A stretch of 64,000 nt of DNA. Source: Marinobacter adhaerens HP15 (GTDB lineage Bacteria; Pseudomonadota; Gammaproteobacteria; Pseudomonadales; Oleiphilaceae). This document shows positions 41,335 through 51,480 of this stretch, one piece after another. The notes below the pieces were generated by a model that searched no databases, was not told the origin of the DNA, and worked only from the letters and a program-made list of their open reading frames with translations. The DNA lies in the NCBI RefSeq assembly GCF_000166295.1, contig NC_017506.1, positions 124,001 through 188,000 on the forward strand, written 5' to 3'. How positions within the stretch are numbered: the first letter of the stretch is position 1; every line of letters begins with the position of its first letter. The position numbers and the translations under genes are program-made.

Positions 41335-42684
41335 ATGCATTCGTTTGACCAGAATCAAGGTCGAACGATTCACAATGACCATGGACGACCAATGCAAGAC
41401 GTACCCCGGGGAAACCAGCGGACACCCAAATCCCGCGCCGACCGGCTCAACCGGCAGTGTTATTGCATCACTCTTGACCGAAAAGCGCTCACCGACAGCC
41501 TCAAAAAGCAGTTTTCAGAGGCCGGGCATGAACTGTCGGCGGCTCCCGAGCTCCACCACTTTTTTTCAAACACGCCGGTTTTTGTACCCCAGGCGGACAT
41601 CGCAACGATGGAGCGGATCGTCCAGGCGATCGAATCGGCTACCGAGCTTCCGTCCTACCGCGAAAGGGCTCTATCCTGGGCGCCGGACATCGCCGGTTTT
41701 GATCCAGGCCCCATCGGGGCCTTCATGGGCTACGACTTTCACCTGGGCGAGAACGGGCCTCAGCTGATCGAAATCAACACCAACGCCGGCGGCGCATTTC
41801 TGAACACGGTATTGGCCCGGGCTCAACACCGATGCTGTGACCCGTCCCAGCAGACCGCTGGCACCAACCGTGCACTGGATGGGTTCGAGGACGCGGTGTT
41901 TGCCATGTTCCAGCAGGAGTGGCAACGGCAAGGTGGCGACTCGACGCCCGGTTGCCTGGCCATTGTGGACGATGCCCCTGAATCCCAGTTTATGTTCCCG
42001 GAATTCCAACTGGCCCAGCAGTTATTCCAGGCCAGAGGCATTGAGACCTTGATCCTCGACCCATCGGAGCTTGAGTATGTTGATGGCGCTCTGAGCGCCC
42101 ACGGCAAGCCTATCGACATGGTGTACAACCGCTTGGTGGATTTTGGCTTGGAGGCCCCGGCTCTTGGGGCGCTGAGGCGCGCCTACCTCGACGGCGCGGC
42201 GGTCGTCACGCCCAATCCACGCGCCCATGCGCTGATGGCCGACAAACGGAACCTGATCCTGCTATCTGATGCCCAAACCCTGCGCGACTGGGGCCTGAGT
42301 GAAACCGAGGCAGGATTTCTGGATAGAGCTGTACCGAAGACCCGGCTGGTTTCAGCAAGTGATGAGGCGGAGTTGTGGAGCAACCGGCGTAAACTGTTTT
42401 TCAAACCGGTAGCGGGCCATGGCAGCAAGGGCGTCTATCGGGGCGAAAAACTAACCCGCCGCGTTTTCGAAGAGATCCTGAAGGGTGATTACATCGCGCA
42501 GAACTTCGTTCCCGCCGGAGAACGCACCCTGAGAGTGGATGGCACGGTCACCACCAGAAAGGTCGATATCCGTTTGTACACCTATGCCGGGCAACATCTG
42601 CTTGCCGCTGCCCGTGTGTACCAGGGCCAGGCCACCAACTTTCGAACGCCGGGAGGTGGCTTTGCGCCCGTCTTTGAGGTGTGA
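41335..42684 (+). CDS. ATP-grasp-like enzyme, unknown substrate
   Basis: A 449-residue soluble protein. YDFHLGENGPQLIEINTNAGGAFLN and KLFFKPVAGHGSKGVYRGEKL with RKVDIRLYTYAGQHLLAAARVYQG are ATP-grasp-type nucleotide and Mg sites in an unusual order, as in circularly permuted ATP-grasp ligases. It may ligate a carboxylate to an amine or thiol. Neighbours are copper genes, so formation of a metal-binding small peptide is conceivable but purely speculative. A TTG at 41326 is an alternative start; the ribosome-binding site is weak. Confidence 0.75.
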   Translation: MHSFDQNQGRTIHNDHGRPMQDVPRGNQRTPKSRADRLNRQCYCITLDRKALTDSLKKQFSEAGHELSAAPELHHFFSNTPVFVPQADIATMERIVQAIESATELPSYRERALSWAPDIAGFDPGPIGAFMGYDFHLGENGPQLIEINTNAGGAFLNTVLARAQHRCCDPSQQTAGTNRALDGFEDAVFAMFQQEWQRQGGDSTPGCLAIVDDAPESQFMFPEFQLAQQLFQARGIETLILDPSELEYVDGALSAHGKPIDMVYNRLVDFGLEAPALGALRRAYLDGAAVVTPNPRAHALMADKRNLILLSDAQTLRDWGLSETEAGFLDRAVPKTRLVSASDEAELWSNRRKLFFKPVAGHGSKGVYRGEKLTRRVFEEILKGDYIAQNFVPAGERTLRVDGTVTTRKVDIRLYTYAGQHLLAAARVYQGQATNFRTPGGGFAPVFEV

Positions 42685-42744
42685 AGGTGAGCCTCAATTG
42701 GAAACATTCAAAGGGATTAAGCCGTCAGCAAAAGTGCTCGGATC

Positions 42745-43203
42745 TCATAGATCCTGCATTCGGCCAACCTGACGAGCCAGTCTCATCGACTCATTTTCCT
42801 CCATCGCCAAAAGAGATTCGAACAGCTCTTTTGCTTCTGGAATTTCGGCTTTTCCAATCAGCGTTTTGTAGAGATCAATAATCTGATCATGAAAGTCGAA
42901 CACCTCCCGGCAGATACCATCAAAATCAAGCTTCGCGTAAGGCTCGTCACAGGTTCGATGAGTTTTGATCGGATTATGGGACAGGTAGTCGTACACCCTA
43001 GTTTCCAGTGCCTTCTTATCCCCTTGGTGCTCAAACTCGTTCACGATCCGCTCTATTTCCGATTCATGAGTTGCCAGATAATCCAACAGCGCACGGGCCC
43101 GTTCTTCTTCGTGCTTTGTTGCGCAATGGGACAGGCAGCTCGCCAGATGTGAGTGCAGATCGCGCGTCCAGTCGATCAGTTGTCCAAAGGTCTTTATATC
43201 CAT
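42745..43203 (-). CDS. Helical (haemerythrin/ferritin-like) protein, unknown
   Basis: A 152-residue all-helical protein (DIKTFGQLIDWTRDLHSHLASCLSHCA...HEEERARALLDYLATHE...) with His and Glu spaced as in four-helix metal-binding bundles. Similar proteins are found beside copper ATPases and DUF302 genes. An ATG at 43242 would add 13 residues, but ATG 43203 has a GGGAAAAG ribosome-binding site. Confidence 0.7.
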   Translation of the reverse strand: MDIKTFGQLIDWTRDLHSHLASCLSHCATKHEEERARALLDYLATHESEIERIVNEFEHQGDKKALETRVYDYLSHNPIKTHRTCDEPYAKLDFDGICREVFDFHDQIIDLYKTLIGKAEIPEAKELFESLLAMEENESMRLARQVGRMQDL

Positions 43204-43378
43204 ATCTTTTCCCTTTTTGCTTCTCCAAAGTATGACTGACATCCAGTAGATATCCCGTCATCAAATTAGAAGTCCTATTTGCATTTCCAGTGTTCAGCTG
43301 GGCTAGGGGCTCGCCTGGCTAGTTTGCTTACCCATTGTAAACCGGAGGCACTCCAGCAAATCGACGCCTCTACTGGCT

Positions 43379-43765
43379 TCAGATCGATTCGACAACCTCA
43401 GAGAGCATATCCCTGACCTTCCCAGCAACCTGCTTGAGCTCGTCATTATCGATGGCGCTCATGGAAGCCACTGGATCCACTGCACTCACCTCAATACCCT
43501 CCGAAACCTCTCGAAGAATAACGTTACAAGGCAGCATGGCACCCACGCGAGGCTCCACACCAATGGCTTCCCAGGCCATGCCAGGATTGCAGGCCCCCAG
43601 AATCCGATAGGCCAACATATCCTTGTCCAGCTTTTTCTTCATGGTGGCTTTGACATCAATTTCTGTCAGCACACCGAACCCGTGATCAGTGAGGGCCTGA
43701 CGCGCTCTTCTGTCCACGTCCTCGAAATCGACATCTTTGATAACTCGATCGATCGTGTATGACAT
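43379..43765 (-). CDS. DUF302 protein
   Basis: A 128-residue protein (MSYTIDRVIKDVDFEDVDRRARQALTDHGFGVLTEIDVKATMKKKL...). ACNPGMAWEAI and GAMLPCNVILRE are signatures of DUF302, found in many copper and redox loci; function unknown. It follows the copper ATPase gene by 24 bases in the same direction and AGGTAGC precedes the ATG. Confidence 0.9.
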   Translation of the reverse strand: MSYTIDRVIKDVDFEDVDRRARQALTDHGFGVLTEIDVKATMKKKLDKDMLAYRILGACNPGMAWEAIGVEPRVGAMLPCNVILREVSEGIEVSAVDPVASMSAIDNDELKQVAGKVRDMLSEVVESI

Positions 43766-43789
43766 AGCTACCTCCAATGATTCAGAAGT

Positions 43790-46144
43790 TCATTGCTTTG
43801 ACCCGAGTTTCACCACCCTCAAACGCAGCGCATTCACGATCACGCTGACCGAGGACAGCGACATGGCGGCCGCTGCAAAAATGGGCGACAGCAGTATCCC
43901 GAAAAACGGGTACAAAACCCCTGCCGCTATCGGAACACCGGCGGAGTTGTAAACGAAGGCGAAAAACAGGTTCTGACGGATATTGCGCATGGTCGCCAGA
44001 GACAAACGGCGCGCCTCGACAATGCCCATCAGGTCGCCGCGTAGCAGCGTAATGCCGGCGCTTTCGATGGCGACATCGGTCCCGGTGCCCATGGCCACAC
44101 CGACATCCGCCGTTGCCAGTGCAGGCGCATCGTTTACGCCGTCACCCGCCATCACGACAACACGGCCTTCGTCTTTCAGGCGCTGGACGATCTTGCCCTT
44201 ATCTTCCGGCAGGACTTCCGCTTCCACTTCGTCGATATGCAGTTTTCGGGCAACTGCTTCAGCTGAAGTGCGGTTATCGCCGGTCAGCATGACCACCCGG
44301 ATGCCGTCTTTTTGCAGCGCGGAAATAGCGGCTTCGGTGGTTTCCTTGACCGGATCGGCAATCGCCAGCAACCCTGCGACGTTTCCGTCGACAGCAGCAA
44401 AAATCACGGTAGCACCATCTTTTCGGAGCTGGTCGGCGTCGTCGTCAAATCGCGTGGTGTCGACATTTTCCGACTCCATGAGAAGGCGGTTACCAAGTAG
44501 CACCCGCTTGCCGTCTATTCGACCGGCAACCCCTTTACCATTCGGAGAGTCAAAGTCTTCCGCATCCGGAAGCTTCAGGTCCATGCCCTTGGCTCTATCG
44601 AGTATGGCGTGAGCCAGTGGGTGCTCACTGCCTTTCTCCAGGCCGCCTGCATAACGCATGAGACTACTGTCATCGAACCCGTTGGCCGCGACAAGCCGGG
44701 TGACTTGCGGCTTGCCCTCTGTCAGCGTGCCGGTTTTATCCACCACCACGGTGTCCACCTTCTCCATACGTTCCAGAGCTTCCGCATCGCGAATGAGCAC
44801 GCCACTCTGGGCACCGCGTCCGACACCCACCATGATGGACATGGGCGTCGCCAGGCCAAGTGCGCAAGGGCAGGCAATGATCAGAACACTGACCGCTGCA
44901 ATCAGCCCGAACGCCATAGGCGGTGCGGGTCCAAAGAAGGACCAAGCAATAAAGGCGACAATAGCAATCACAATAACTGCAGGCACAAACCAGCCTGCTA
45001 CCTTGTCAGCCAGCCCCTGGATCGGTGCTCGGCTACGCTGGGCGCTGGCCACCATCTGAACGATCTGGGACAGCATGGTATCGCGGCCAACCTTGTCGGC
45101 GCGCATGATGAAACTGCCCTGCTGGTTGATGCTGCCGCCGATCACCTCATCGCCGGATTTCTTACTAACCGCCAGGGGCTCACCGGTCACCATGGACTCA
45201 TCCACGTTAGAACTGCCTTCAAGCACTTCGCCATCCAGCGGCACCTTGTCTCCAGGGCGCACTCGGAGACGGTCACCAACCTTTACCTGATCCAGCGACA
45301 CATCAGACTCACTGCCATCATCATCCAGCTTCCTGGCTGTGGCGGGCGCCAGATCCAACAGAGCTTTGATGGCGCCGGAGGTTTTTTCTCGGGCGCGCAA
45401 TTCCAGCACCTGCCCCAGCAGCACCAGCACCACGATGACAGCAGCCGCCTCGAAGTAGACGGCGACCGACCCGTCTTCCTGCCGGAAGGCGCCTGGGAAG
45501 ATCTGCGGCGCCAGGGTTGCCACCAGGCTGTAGATCAGCGCGACGCCGGTACCAATGGCAATGAGCGTAAACATGTTCAAGTTACGGCTAACCACGGATT
45601 TCCAACCCCGGACGAAGAAGGGCCAACCGCACCAGAGCACCACAGGCGTTGCCAACACCAGTTGAATCCAATTAGACATTTGCGGGGCAATGATGTGATC
45701 AAGCCCGGTAAGGTGCCCACCCATTTCCAGCACCAGCACCGGCAGAGCCAACACCAGGCCGATCCAGAATCGGCGGGTCATGTCTTTGAGTTCTTCCGAA
45801 GGCCCGTCGTCCAGGCTTACCTGCTCGGGCTCCAGGGCCATGCCGCAAATGGGGCAATCTCCGGGGCCTTGCTGGCGAATTTCCGGATGCATCGGACAGG
45901 TGTACATTGTGCCCGGAGCCACGGTTTCTTCCGGCTTCTGTTCTCCACTGAGGTAGTGTTCCGGATCCTCGTCAAACCTTGACTGGCAGCGTGAAGAGCA
46001 GAAGTACCAGGTTTTGCCGCCATGCTGGCTGCGGTGTTCCGCGGTATGCGGATCCACTGCCATGCCGCAAACTGGATCCTTGGCGGTGTGCTCGCCAGGT
46101 TCTTTATCGGTGTGGTGATCATGGGCGTGATGGTGCTCAGCCAT
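43790..46144 (-). CDS. Cu(I)/Ag(I)-exporting P1B-type ATPase (CopA-like)
   Basis: A 784-residue pump. Instead of HMA domains the N-terminus has a His-rich tip ([13 protein letters not shown]), a YHS-type domain ([17 protein letters not shown]...[11 protein letters not shown]) and a metal-binding box (YTCPMHPEI...[10 protein letters not shown]). The transport Cys are in ACPCAL (about 425), the phosphorylated Asp in DKTGT (about 470) and the hinge in GDGVNDAP (about 668). It exports monovalent copper or silver from the cytoplasm. CAGGAGATCGCA fixes the start at 46144, overlapping the preceding gene by eight bases. Confidence 0.95.
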   Translation of the reverse strand: MAEHHHAHDHHTDKEPGEHTAKDPVCGMAVDPHTAEHRSQHGGKTWYFCSSRCQSRFDEDPEHYLSGEQKPEETVAPGTMYTCPMHPEIRQQGPGDCPICGMALEPEQVSLDDGPSEELKDMTRRFWIGLVLALPVLVLEMGGHLTGLDHIIAPQMSNWIQLVLATPVVLWCGWPFFVRGWKSVVSRNLNMFTLIAIGTGVALIYSLVATLAPQIFPGAFRQEDGSVAVYFEAAAVIVVLVLLGQVLELRAREKTSGAIKALLDLAPATARKLDDDGSESDVSLDQVKVGDRLRVRPGDKVPLDGEVLEGSSNVDESMVTGEPLAVSKKSGDEVIGGSINQQGSFIMRADKVGRDTMLSQIVQMVASAQRSRAPIQGLADKVAGWFVPAVIVIAIVAFIAWSFFGPAPPMAFGLIAAVSVLIIACPCALGLATPMSIMVGVGRGAQSGVLIRDAEALERMEKVDTVVVDKTGTLTEGKPQVTRLVAANGFDDSSLMRYAGGLEKGSEHPLAHAILDRAKGMDLKLPDAEDFDSPNGKGVAGRIDGKRVLLGNRLLMESENVDTTRFDDDADQLRKDGATVIFAAVDGNVAGLLAIADPVKETTEAAISALQKDGIRVVMLTGDNRTSAEAVARKLHIDEVEAEVLPEDKGKIVQRLKDEGRVVVMAGDGVNDAPALATADVGVAMGTGTDVAIESAGITLLRGDLMGIVEARRLSLATMRNIRQNLFFAFVYNSAGVPIAAGVLYPFFGILLSPIFAAAAMSLSSVSVIVNALRLRVVKLGSKQ

Positions 46145-46364
46145 TGCGATCTCCTGTTTTGTCGGAGGGCCAGTCTGCAAATGCGATGAAGTAGAGTAGA
46201 ACAAGGTTGACGATGGGGATGAGTATCAACCCGCCCAACCACCCCGGGTAACCTGTTCGCTGGCAGATACGCCAAGCCGGAATCACCACCACAATGGCGA
46301 TCACCAGCATCCACAACCAGTGCCCGGCCCACATGGTGTTTCCAAACATGTCATTGTTCATCAT
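46137..46364 (-). CDS. Small membrane protein upstream of copper ATPase
   Basis: A 75-residue protein with two membrane helices ([19 protein letters not shown] and [19 protein letters not shown]), a type often annotated near metal ATPases. Its end overlaps the ATPase start by eight bases, suggesting coupling. Function unknown. Confidence 0.75.
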   Translation of the reverse strand: MMNNDMFGNTMWAGHWLWMLVIAIVVVIPAWRICQRTGYPGWLGGLILIPIVNLVLLYFIAFADWPSDKTGDRNG

Positions 46365-46394
46365 GGTAGTGCTCTCCCTGTCGAATTCTGGTAT

Positions 46395-47747
46395 TCAGTG
46401 ATGATGAGCATGAGATTCCTCCTGCCCTAGCTGCCCAGCATTGGCGGCCCTTTTAAGAAAAACCTGTTCAGCCACGGCAATCACAGCCATGGTGACAACC
46501 GCTACGCCGATCACAAACGGGTCAGTATTCAGTTTGACCCAAACGAAGCCACCAAGAGCGAGCAAATCCAGAACAATTGCCATCGTAGGCACCCACACAC
46601 TGGCCTTCACATCCTTCCGCAAATAGCGCAGAACGCCCCAATGGATAGCAATGTCCATGATCAGGTAAAAAATGATGCCCAGCGCTGCAATTCGGGATAG
46701 GTCGAAGAAGGCCGTGAGGATAAGACCAAGCACCACGGTATAAACCAGCGTGTGCTTCTGGATGCTTCCCGGCATGCCGAAATGGCTGTGGGGGACCAGC
46801 TTCATTTCAGTCAGCATGGCCAACATGCGTGAGACGGCGAAAATACTGGCCAGAATGCCTCCGGCGGTGGCCATCATCGCAATGGCAACGGTAAACCAGA
46901 CGCCATACTCGCCCAATGCGGGGCGCGCAGCGGCCGCGAGGGAGTAGTCCTGCGTCTTGATGATTTCCGCCAGGGACAGATTGCTGGCAACGGCAAAACC
47001 GACCAGGGTGTAGATCACCACGCAGGCTGCGATGGAAATAATGATAGCTCGCCCTACATTCCGCTTGGGGTCGATGACTTCCGAGCCGCTGTTCGTAATG
47101 GTGGTAAAGCCCTTGAACGCCAAGATGCCCAGTGCGGTCGCACCGAGAAAATTACCAATCGTTCCTGTTTCTCCCGGATCGGAAAAATCAACCGAGATCG
47201 AGTCAGCAATCCAGACCCCGACCAAACCGAAAATCAATATGCCGCCGATTTTCAGGATCCCTATAAAGGAAGCCACCCCCTGAATCATCCGATTGCCCAG
47301 CAGGTTGATCAGAAAGGCCGCCAGAATGAGCCCCACGCCGAGAATAGGCACCATGCGGCCACTGTCATCCCCGCCGAAAAGTTGCATGGTGTAGGAACCG
47401 AAGGTGCGCGCAAGAAAGCTCTGGGCGATCACCATCGAAAAATACATCAGCAAAGCATTAAACGCGGTCGGTAGCCGGTTGCCATAAGCTTTGTGCAGGT
47501 ACATGCCAATGCCCCCGGCTGATGGGTAGGCATTGGAGATTTTGATGTACGAGTAAGCGCTGAAGCCGACGATCACCGCGGCAGCGAGAAACGCCAATGG
47601 GAAAAGAACTCCGGTCATCTGCGCCATCTGCCCGGTCAAAGCGAAGATACCGGCGCCAATCATGACGCCGGTACCCAGCATAACGGTTCCCGGGAGAGTA
47701 AGACTGCCTTCCTGGTAACGAGTGGTTCGGTCTTGTTCCCGACTCAT
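46395..47747 (-). CDS. APC-family amino acid permease
   Basis: A 450-residue, 12-helix transporter. GTVMLGTGVMIGAGIFALTGQMA is the family-defining first helix. The C-terminus is His-rich (EESHAHHH). In copper islands such permeases occur beside CopA-type pumps; the substrate is unknown. GACAGGAGGTTGA upstream is a strong ribosome-binding site. Same direction as the ATPase, separated by 30 bases from the small membrane gene. Confidence 0.9.
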   Translation of the reverse strand: MSREQDRTTRYQEGSLTLPGTVMLGTGVMIGAGIFALTGQMAQMTGVLFPLAFLAAAVIVGFSAYSYIKISNAYPSAGGIGMYLHKAYGNRLPTAFNALLMYFSMVIAQSFLARTFGSYTMQLFGGDDSGRMVPILGVGLILAAFLINLLGNRMIQGVASFIGILKIGGILIFGLVGVWIADSISVDFSDPGETGTIGNFLGATALGILAFKGFTTITNSGSEVIDPKRNVGRAIIISIAACVVIYTLVGFAVASNLSLAEIIKTQDYSLAAAARPALGEYGVWFTVAIAMMATAGGILASIFAVSRMLAMLTEMKLVPHSHFGMPGSIQKHTLVYTVVLGLILTAFFDLSRIAALGIIFYLIMDIAIHWGVLRYLRKDVKASVWVPTMAIVLDLLALGGFVWVKLNTDPFVIGVAVVTMAVIAVAEQVFLKRAANAGQLGQEESHAHHH

Positions 47748-47758
47748 TCAACCTCCTG

Positions 47759-48112
47759 TCATTTTTTCATGGGTGGAATTTTCGAGCAGCAGAATGGCTC
47801 ATGCTTGGCATTAGCTCGGACGTTGTCGTCGGTAAACCGGTACCAGGCCAGTTTGTGCCGGGACCACCACCCCATTTTCAATCGGCCACCGTAAGCCTTG
47901 ATTAGTTCCAATAATTCATCGACGGACCAGTGGGTTCCATCGTAATTGACGTGTAATTTGCCATTCGGCTTACGCTCGGCGATATCAACGCAGGGGTGGT
48001 GATTAAGATCGTATATGAGACCGTCCCATTGATCTTCTCCAAGCCCCTCGACAGCCATTCTCCGGCGCAACAAAAACTGCTCCTGATTGGTTGCTTTGTG
48101 TGCTTTGGTCAT
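47759..48112 (-). CDS. Hypothetical soluble protein in copper cluster
   Basis: A 117-residue protein (MTKAHKATNQEQFLLRRRMA...). LHVNYDGTHWSVDELLELIKAYGGRL has the strand-helix look of an HMA half, without CxxC. A pair FCCSKIPPMKK ends it. GAGGTG precedes the ATG at 48112; the region up to 48163 is also open. An OmpR-type box lies at 48162-48181, close upstream, so the operon 47759-43379 is likely regulated by it. Confidence 0.7.
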   Translation of the reverse strand: MTKAHKATNQEQFLLRRRMAVEGLGEDQWDGLIYDLNHHPCVDIAERKPNGKLHVNYDGTHWSVDELLELIKAYGGRLKMGWWSRHKLAWYRFTDDNVRANAKHEPFCCSKIPPMKK

Positions 48113-48161
48113 GGGGTGACACCTCTCTTCCTGATGACTTCTCCCTGTATCAAAACACTTC

Positions 48162-48181
48162 AACCTGAACTGCTACTGAAA
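48162..48181 (-). promoter_or_regulatory. OmpR-type direct-repeat box, copy 3
   Basis: AACCTGAACTGCTACTGAAA, about 50 bases upstream of the start codon at 48112 of the copper ATPase operon. Confidence 0.5.
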
Positions 48182-48231
48182 ACGAATACAGGTTTAAGGT
48201 GGATTTGAGCTACATCAATTCATAGAAGAAA

Positions 48232-48259
48232 AAGGGCCATGGGTTTCCCCATGGCCCTT
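48232..48259 (-). terminator. Rho-independent terminator after copB
   Basis: Perfect 12-bp stem AAGGGCCATGGG/CCCATGGCCCTT with a four-base loop, and a T run (TTTTTCTTCT) on the minus strand, directly after the copB stop codon. Confidence 0.85.
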
Positions 48260-48264
48260 CAGCA

Positions 48265-49014
48265 TCAGAATGCGATTCGAGCGCCGATTACGGCAAACCA
48301 ATCTTCTGTGCCACCGCCGCCCGCCTCGGCCAGGTCGGCGCTATCGCCATACTTACGTTCGTGCACCACACCCACGTAGGGTGAGAACGCACGGTCAATC
48401 AGGTCGTAGCTGAGCCGGAGGCCGGTTTCGGTGGAAACCAATCCCTTGCCTACGCCTATCTCTTCATCCTCACTGAACGCTACTGAGGCATCCAGCGTTG
48501 CCGCCAGAATCCAGTAGTTGGTGAACAGCAATTCGTACTCAGCGTCCAGTTCGGCTGACGTATCGCCATCCTTACTGACATACAGATTTGCGTCGATCTC
48601 GAACCATTGAGGTGCCAGCCCCGCGACGCCGAGAACAGCGTATGTGCGGTCCGGCCCCTCCGGAGTATCGAAACGCACGCCCGCTTTGGCGTCGAAGAAC
48701 TTGGAGATGGGGATCTGGCCGACCAACTGGTTTTCCAGTGTTTCGTAGGCCTGCTCCTGTATTTCGTATTCACCGGTTGTGAGCAGCCGGATTTTAAAAT
48801 CATCGGTGCCATAGAAGGCATCCGCATTCCAGACGCCCAGCTCCTCGTCATCGTCGCTGTAGCGGTATTCAAACTCTTCAAATTGAACACCCCAGGTTGT
48901 GAGTGGCTGTTTACGAGCGGTCGTGTCGGAGATCATTTCCTGAGCGGTCACCGCCGTCGAGAATCCGATAGAGGCAAGGAAACTGACCGCAACAAGTGAT
49001 CGAATACAACTCAT
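48265..49014 (-). CDS. copB: Copper resistance outer-membrane protein CopB/PcoB
   Basis: A 249-residue outer-membrane barrel protein. After a signal peptide (SLVAVSFLASIGFSTAVTA), WGVQFEEFEYRYSDDDEELGVWNADAFYGTDDFKIRLLTTGEYE and YVGVVHERKYGDSADLA match the CopB/PcoB family. Its N-terminus lacks the Met/His-rich leader of longer CopB proteins. The start overlaps the copA-type oxidase stop codon (ATGA), so both are coupled. Confidence 0.93.
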   Translation of the reverse strand: MSCIRSLVAVSFLASIGFSTAVTAQEMISDTTARKQPLTTWGVQFEEFEYRYSDDDEELGVWNADAFYGTDDFKIRLLTTGEYEIQEQAYETLENQLVGQIPISKFFDAKAGVRFDTPEGPDRTYAVLGVAGLAPQWFEIDANLYVSKDGDTSAELDAEYELLFTNYWILAATLDASVAFSEDEEIGVGKGLVSTETGLRLSYDLIDRAFSPYVGVVHERKYGDSADLAEAGGGGTEDWFAVIGARIAF

Positions 49015-50771
49015 GCCTCACCTCCTTCTTCAGCCGCCACGTCTGTTTTGGCCTGCGTTGACTCTGGCCCACCTTCAACAATCACCTTGCGGAACATGCC
49101 AGCGGCCGCGTGATAAGAAAGGTGGCAGTGGAACGCCCACTGGCCAGGCTCGTCGACTTCGGTTTCCATATAAACGGTGGTGCCGGGCTGCACACTGACC
49201 GTGTGCTTGATCGGATTCCACTGGCCTGCGCCAACATCAAGAATTGACCACATACCGTGCAGATGCATGGGGTGAGTCATCATGGTTTCGTTAACAAACT
49301 TGAAACGGACCCGCTCACCGTATTTGAGGCGAATCGGATCGGCGTCTTCGTACTTAACGCCATTTATGCTCCAGGTATACCGCTCCATGTTGCCGGTCAA
49401 ACGAAGCTCAATTTCCCGGGTCGGCTCGCGAACTTCATACAGCGGATCCTGAGCCTTCAGGTCAGCGTAGGACAGGAACTTACCGCCATTGGCTGCCGTG
49501 GGTACGAGGCCACTACCCTTGGCATAGAAGGGATCACTTGGACCTTCTTTTTTACCCATCGCCATGGAACCGTGATCCATGCCTTCCATGTTAGAATGAT
49601 CCATTCCTTTCATATTTGAGTGGTCCATTCCTTTCATCGAAGAATGATCCATTCCGCCCATCCCTTCTGAGCTGCTCATATCCATGTCGCCATGATCCAT
49701 ACCGGCCATGCTGCCATGGTCCATGCCATGCATACCGCTCATGTCGGCCATAGTCAGGCGGGCCGGTTCACGCAGTTGCGGTACAGCCGCTTCCATACCC
49801 TCTTCTGGGGCCAGTGTTGCTCTGGCATAGCCCGAACGCCCCATGGATTCGGCGAATATGGTGTAGGCCTGCTCATCTTTCGGACGCACGATTACATCGT
49901 AGGTTTCCGCCACACCAATCCGGAATTCGTCTACATTAACCGGCTGAACATTGTTGCCATCAGCCTGGACAACCGTCATATCCAAACCCGGAATCCGGAT
50001 GTCAAAGTAGGTCATCGCGGAAGAGTTGATGAATCGCAGCCGAATGCGTTCGCCCGGCTCAAAGAGTCCCGTCCAGTTCTGGTCCGGACCTTTGCCGTTG
50101 ATCAGGCCCGTAAAGCCCTGCACGTCTTCAACGTCTGCCTTCATCATCCGCATGCCACCCCAGGCCATACGGTCACTGACGGTGTTCATCAGGCCATTTT
50201 TTGACACGTCCGAGAAAAACTCGCCGACGGTTTGCTGCTCGCGGTTGTAGTAATCCGGCATCATTTTCAGGTTGCGCATGATGCGGTCACCGGAATGGGG
50301 GTGCTTATCAGTCAACTGCACCACGTATTCACGATCGTAGCGGAATGGCTCACGGCCCTCGGGCTCGATGACAATGGCACCATAGGCGCCGTCCGGCTCC
50401 TGGAATCCAGAGTGGCTGTGGAACCAGTAAGTGCCCGCTTGCTGGATAGGAAATTCATAGGTGAAGGTTTCACCCGGCTTGATGCCCGGGAAGCTGATAC
50501 CGGGCACACCGTCCTGGTTAAAAGGAAGGATCAGGCCGTGCCAGTGAATAGACGTCATCTCATCCAGGTTATTGGTCACATTGATCTTGACGTTTTCGCC
50601 TTCCTTGAAGCGCATAACCGGCCCCGGGGATGCGCCGTTGTATCCGATGCCTTCCTTCACAAAATCGCCGGTATCAATTTTTACCCGGTCGACCGTAAGG
50701 TCGTACTCACCGGCCATAACCAAGGCTGGCATCAGCAGGCTCAAAAGCCCTGTCAAAAAGCGTGTTTTCAT
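49011..50771 (-). CDS. Multicopper oxidase, CopA/PcoA family
   Basis: A 586-residue periplasmic oxidase with three cupredoxin domains. Copper-ligand motifs are HWHGLI and HSHSGF near residues 78-125 and HPMHLHG plus HCHLSYHAAAGM near the C-terminus. Between domains 2 and 3 lies a repeated Met-rich block (units like MDHSSMKG, seven or so copies at about residues 350-400) that binds Cu(I). It probably oxidises Cu(I) and sequesters copper. The signal peptide lacks an obvious twin-Arg motif, unlike many PcoA proteins. Named copA in Pseudomonas; symbol left blank because the ATPase shares it. Confidence 0.93.
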   Translation of the reverse strand: MKTRFLTGLLSLLMPALVMAGEYDLTVDRVKIDTGDFVKEGIGYNGASPGPVMRFKEGENVKINVTNNLDEMTSIHWHGLILPFNQDGVPGISFPGIKPGETFTYEFPIQQAGTYWFHSHSGFQEPDGAYGAIVIEPEGREPFRYDREYVVQLTDKHPHSGDRIMRNLKMMPDYYNREQQTVGEFFSDVSKNGLMNTVSDRMAWGGMRMMKADVEDVQGFTGLINGKGPDQNWTGLFEPGERIRLRFINSSAMTYFDIRIPGLDMTVVQADGNNVQPVNVDEFRIGVAETYDVIVRPKDEQAYTIFAESMGRSGYARATLAPEEGMEAAVPQLREPARLTMADMSGMHGMDHGSMAGMDHGDMDMSSSEGMGGMDHSSMKGMDHSNMKGMDHSNMEGMDHGSMAMGKKEGPSDPFYAKGSGLVPTAANGGKFLSYADLKAQDPLYEVREPTREIELRLTGNMERYTWSINGVKYEDADPIRLKYGERVRFKFVNETMMTHPMHLHGMWSILDVGAGQWNPIKHTVSVQPGTTVYMETEVDEPGQWAFHCHLSYHAAAGMFRKVIVEGGPESTQAKTDVAAEEGGEA

Positions 50772-50856
50772 CTGTTTTACTCCAAACTACACGTCATTGA
50801 AGCCGGGCCAAGAAACGTGTCTCAGCCCCGCTGATCGCGGACTTCCGCCAAGCGAT

Positions 50857-51384
50857 TTACTCGAAATTGACCTCACCGTACATACCGGCCTGATAGTGGC
50901 CTGGCACGTTGCAGGCGAATTCGATATTGCTTTTATCAGAAAACTTCCAAATTATTTCTTTGCTTTGGCCGGGTTCCAGCAACACGCTGTTCGGGTCGTC
51001 ATGCTTCATGGAATGGCCATTGCCCATATCCATATTCATCATGTCGTGGTTCAGCTTGCCGCCCTGGATCACGCCATGCTCAACCATCATCATCATTTCC
51101 TCTTGGTGAGCGTCGTGCATGTCGGGAGTGCCCACATTGAATTCATGCACGAGGTTTCCTTTGTTCTCCACCACGAAGCGAACGGTTTCGCCAGGCTTTA
51201 CACTGATTTCTTCGGGCTCGTAGTAGTTGTCGTACATTTCCACTGTGATAGTGCGAGAGGCCTCCGAGGCTTTACCCGGTTCGCCGCTGCTGGCGCCATG
51301 ACCACCGCCATGAGCACCGGCGGCGAGGGTCACTGCGGACATCGACATGGCCGCGGCTGCAACAATCAACTTGGATGCATTCAT
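50857..51384 (-). CDS. Cupredoxin (plastocyanin/azurin-like) copper protein
   Basis: A 175-residue periplasmic blue-copper-type protein. After the signal peptide (ends TLAAG) come VEMYDNYYEPEEISVKPGETVRFVVENKGNLVHEFNVG and the C-terminal loop FACNVPGHYQAGM, which supply His, Cys, His and Met ligands. An insertion rich in Met and His (EEMMMMVEHGVI, MNMDMGNGHSMKHDD) sits between them. It heads the operon with the oxidase and copB, divergent from a two-component system. Confidence 0.92.
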   Translation of the reverse strand: MNASKLIVAAAAMSMSAVTLAAGAHGGGHGASSGEPGKASEASRTITVEMYDNYYEPEEISVKPGETVRFVVENKGNLVHEFNVGTPDMHDAHQEEMMMMVEHGVIQGGKLNHDMMNMDMGNGHSMKHDDPNSVLLEPGQSKEIIWKFSDKSNIEFACNVPGHYQAGMYGEVNFE

Positions 51385-51480
51385 CTTGTCTTCTCCATTG
51401 ATAAAGTGGCCGGAAATCCCGGCGTCGGTTGGCTCTGAACAAAGAGCGATGCCAGAATACGATTCACACCATCGCGCATT

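Noticed and set aside
44609..45982. 457-codon plus-strand frame
   Set aside because: Antisense to the copper ATPase with all P-type motifs; composition (His/Gln/Arg-rich) is that of a shadow frame.
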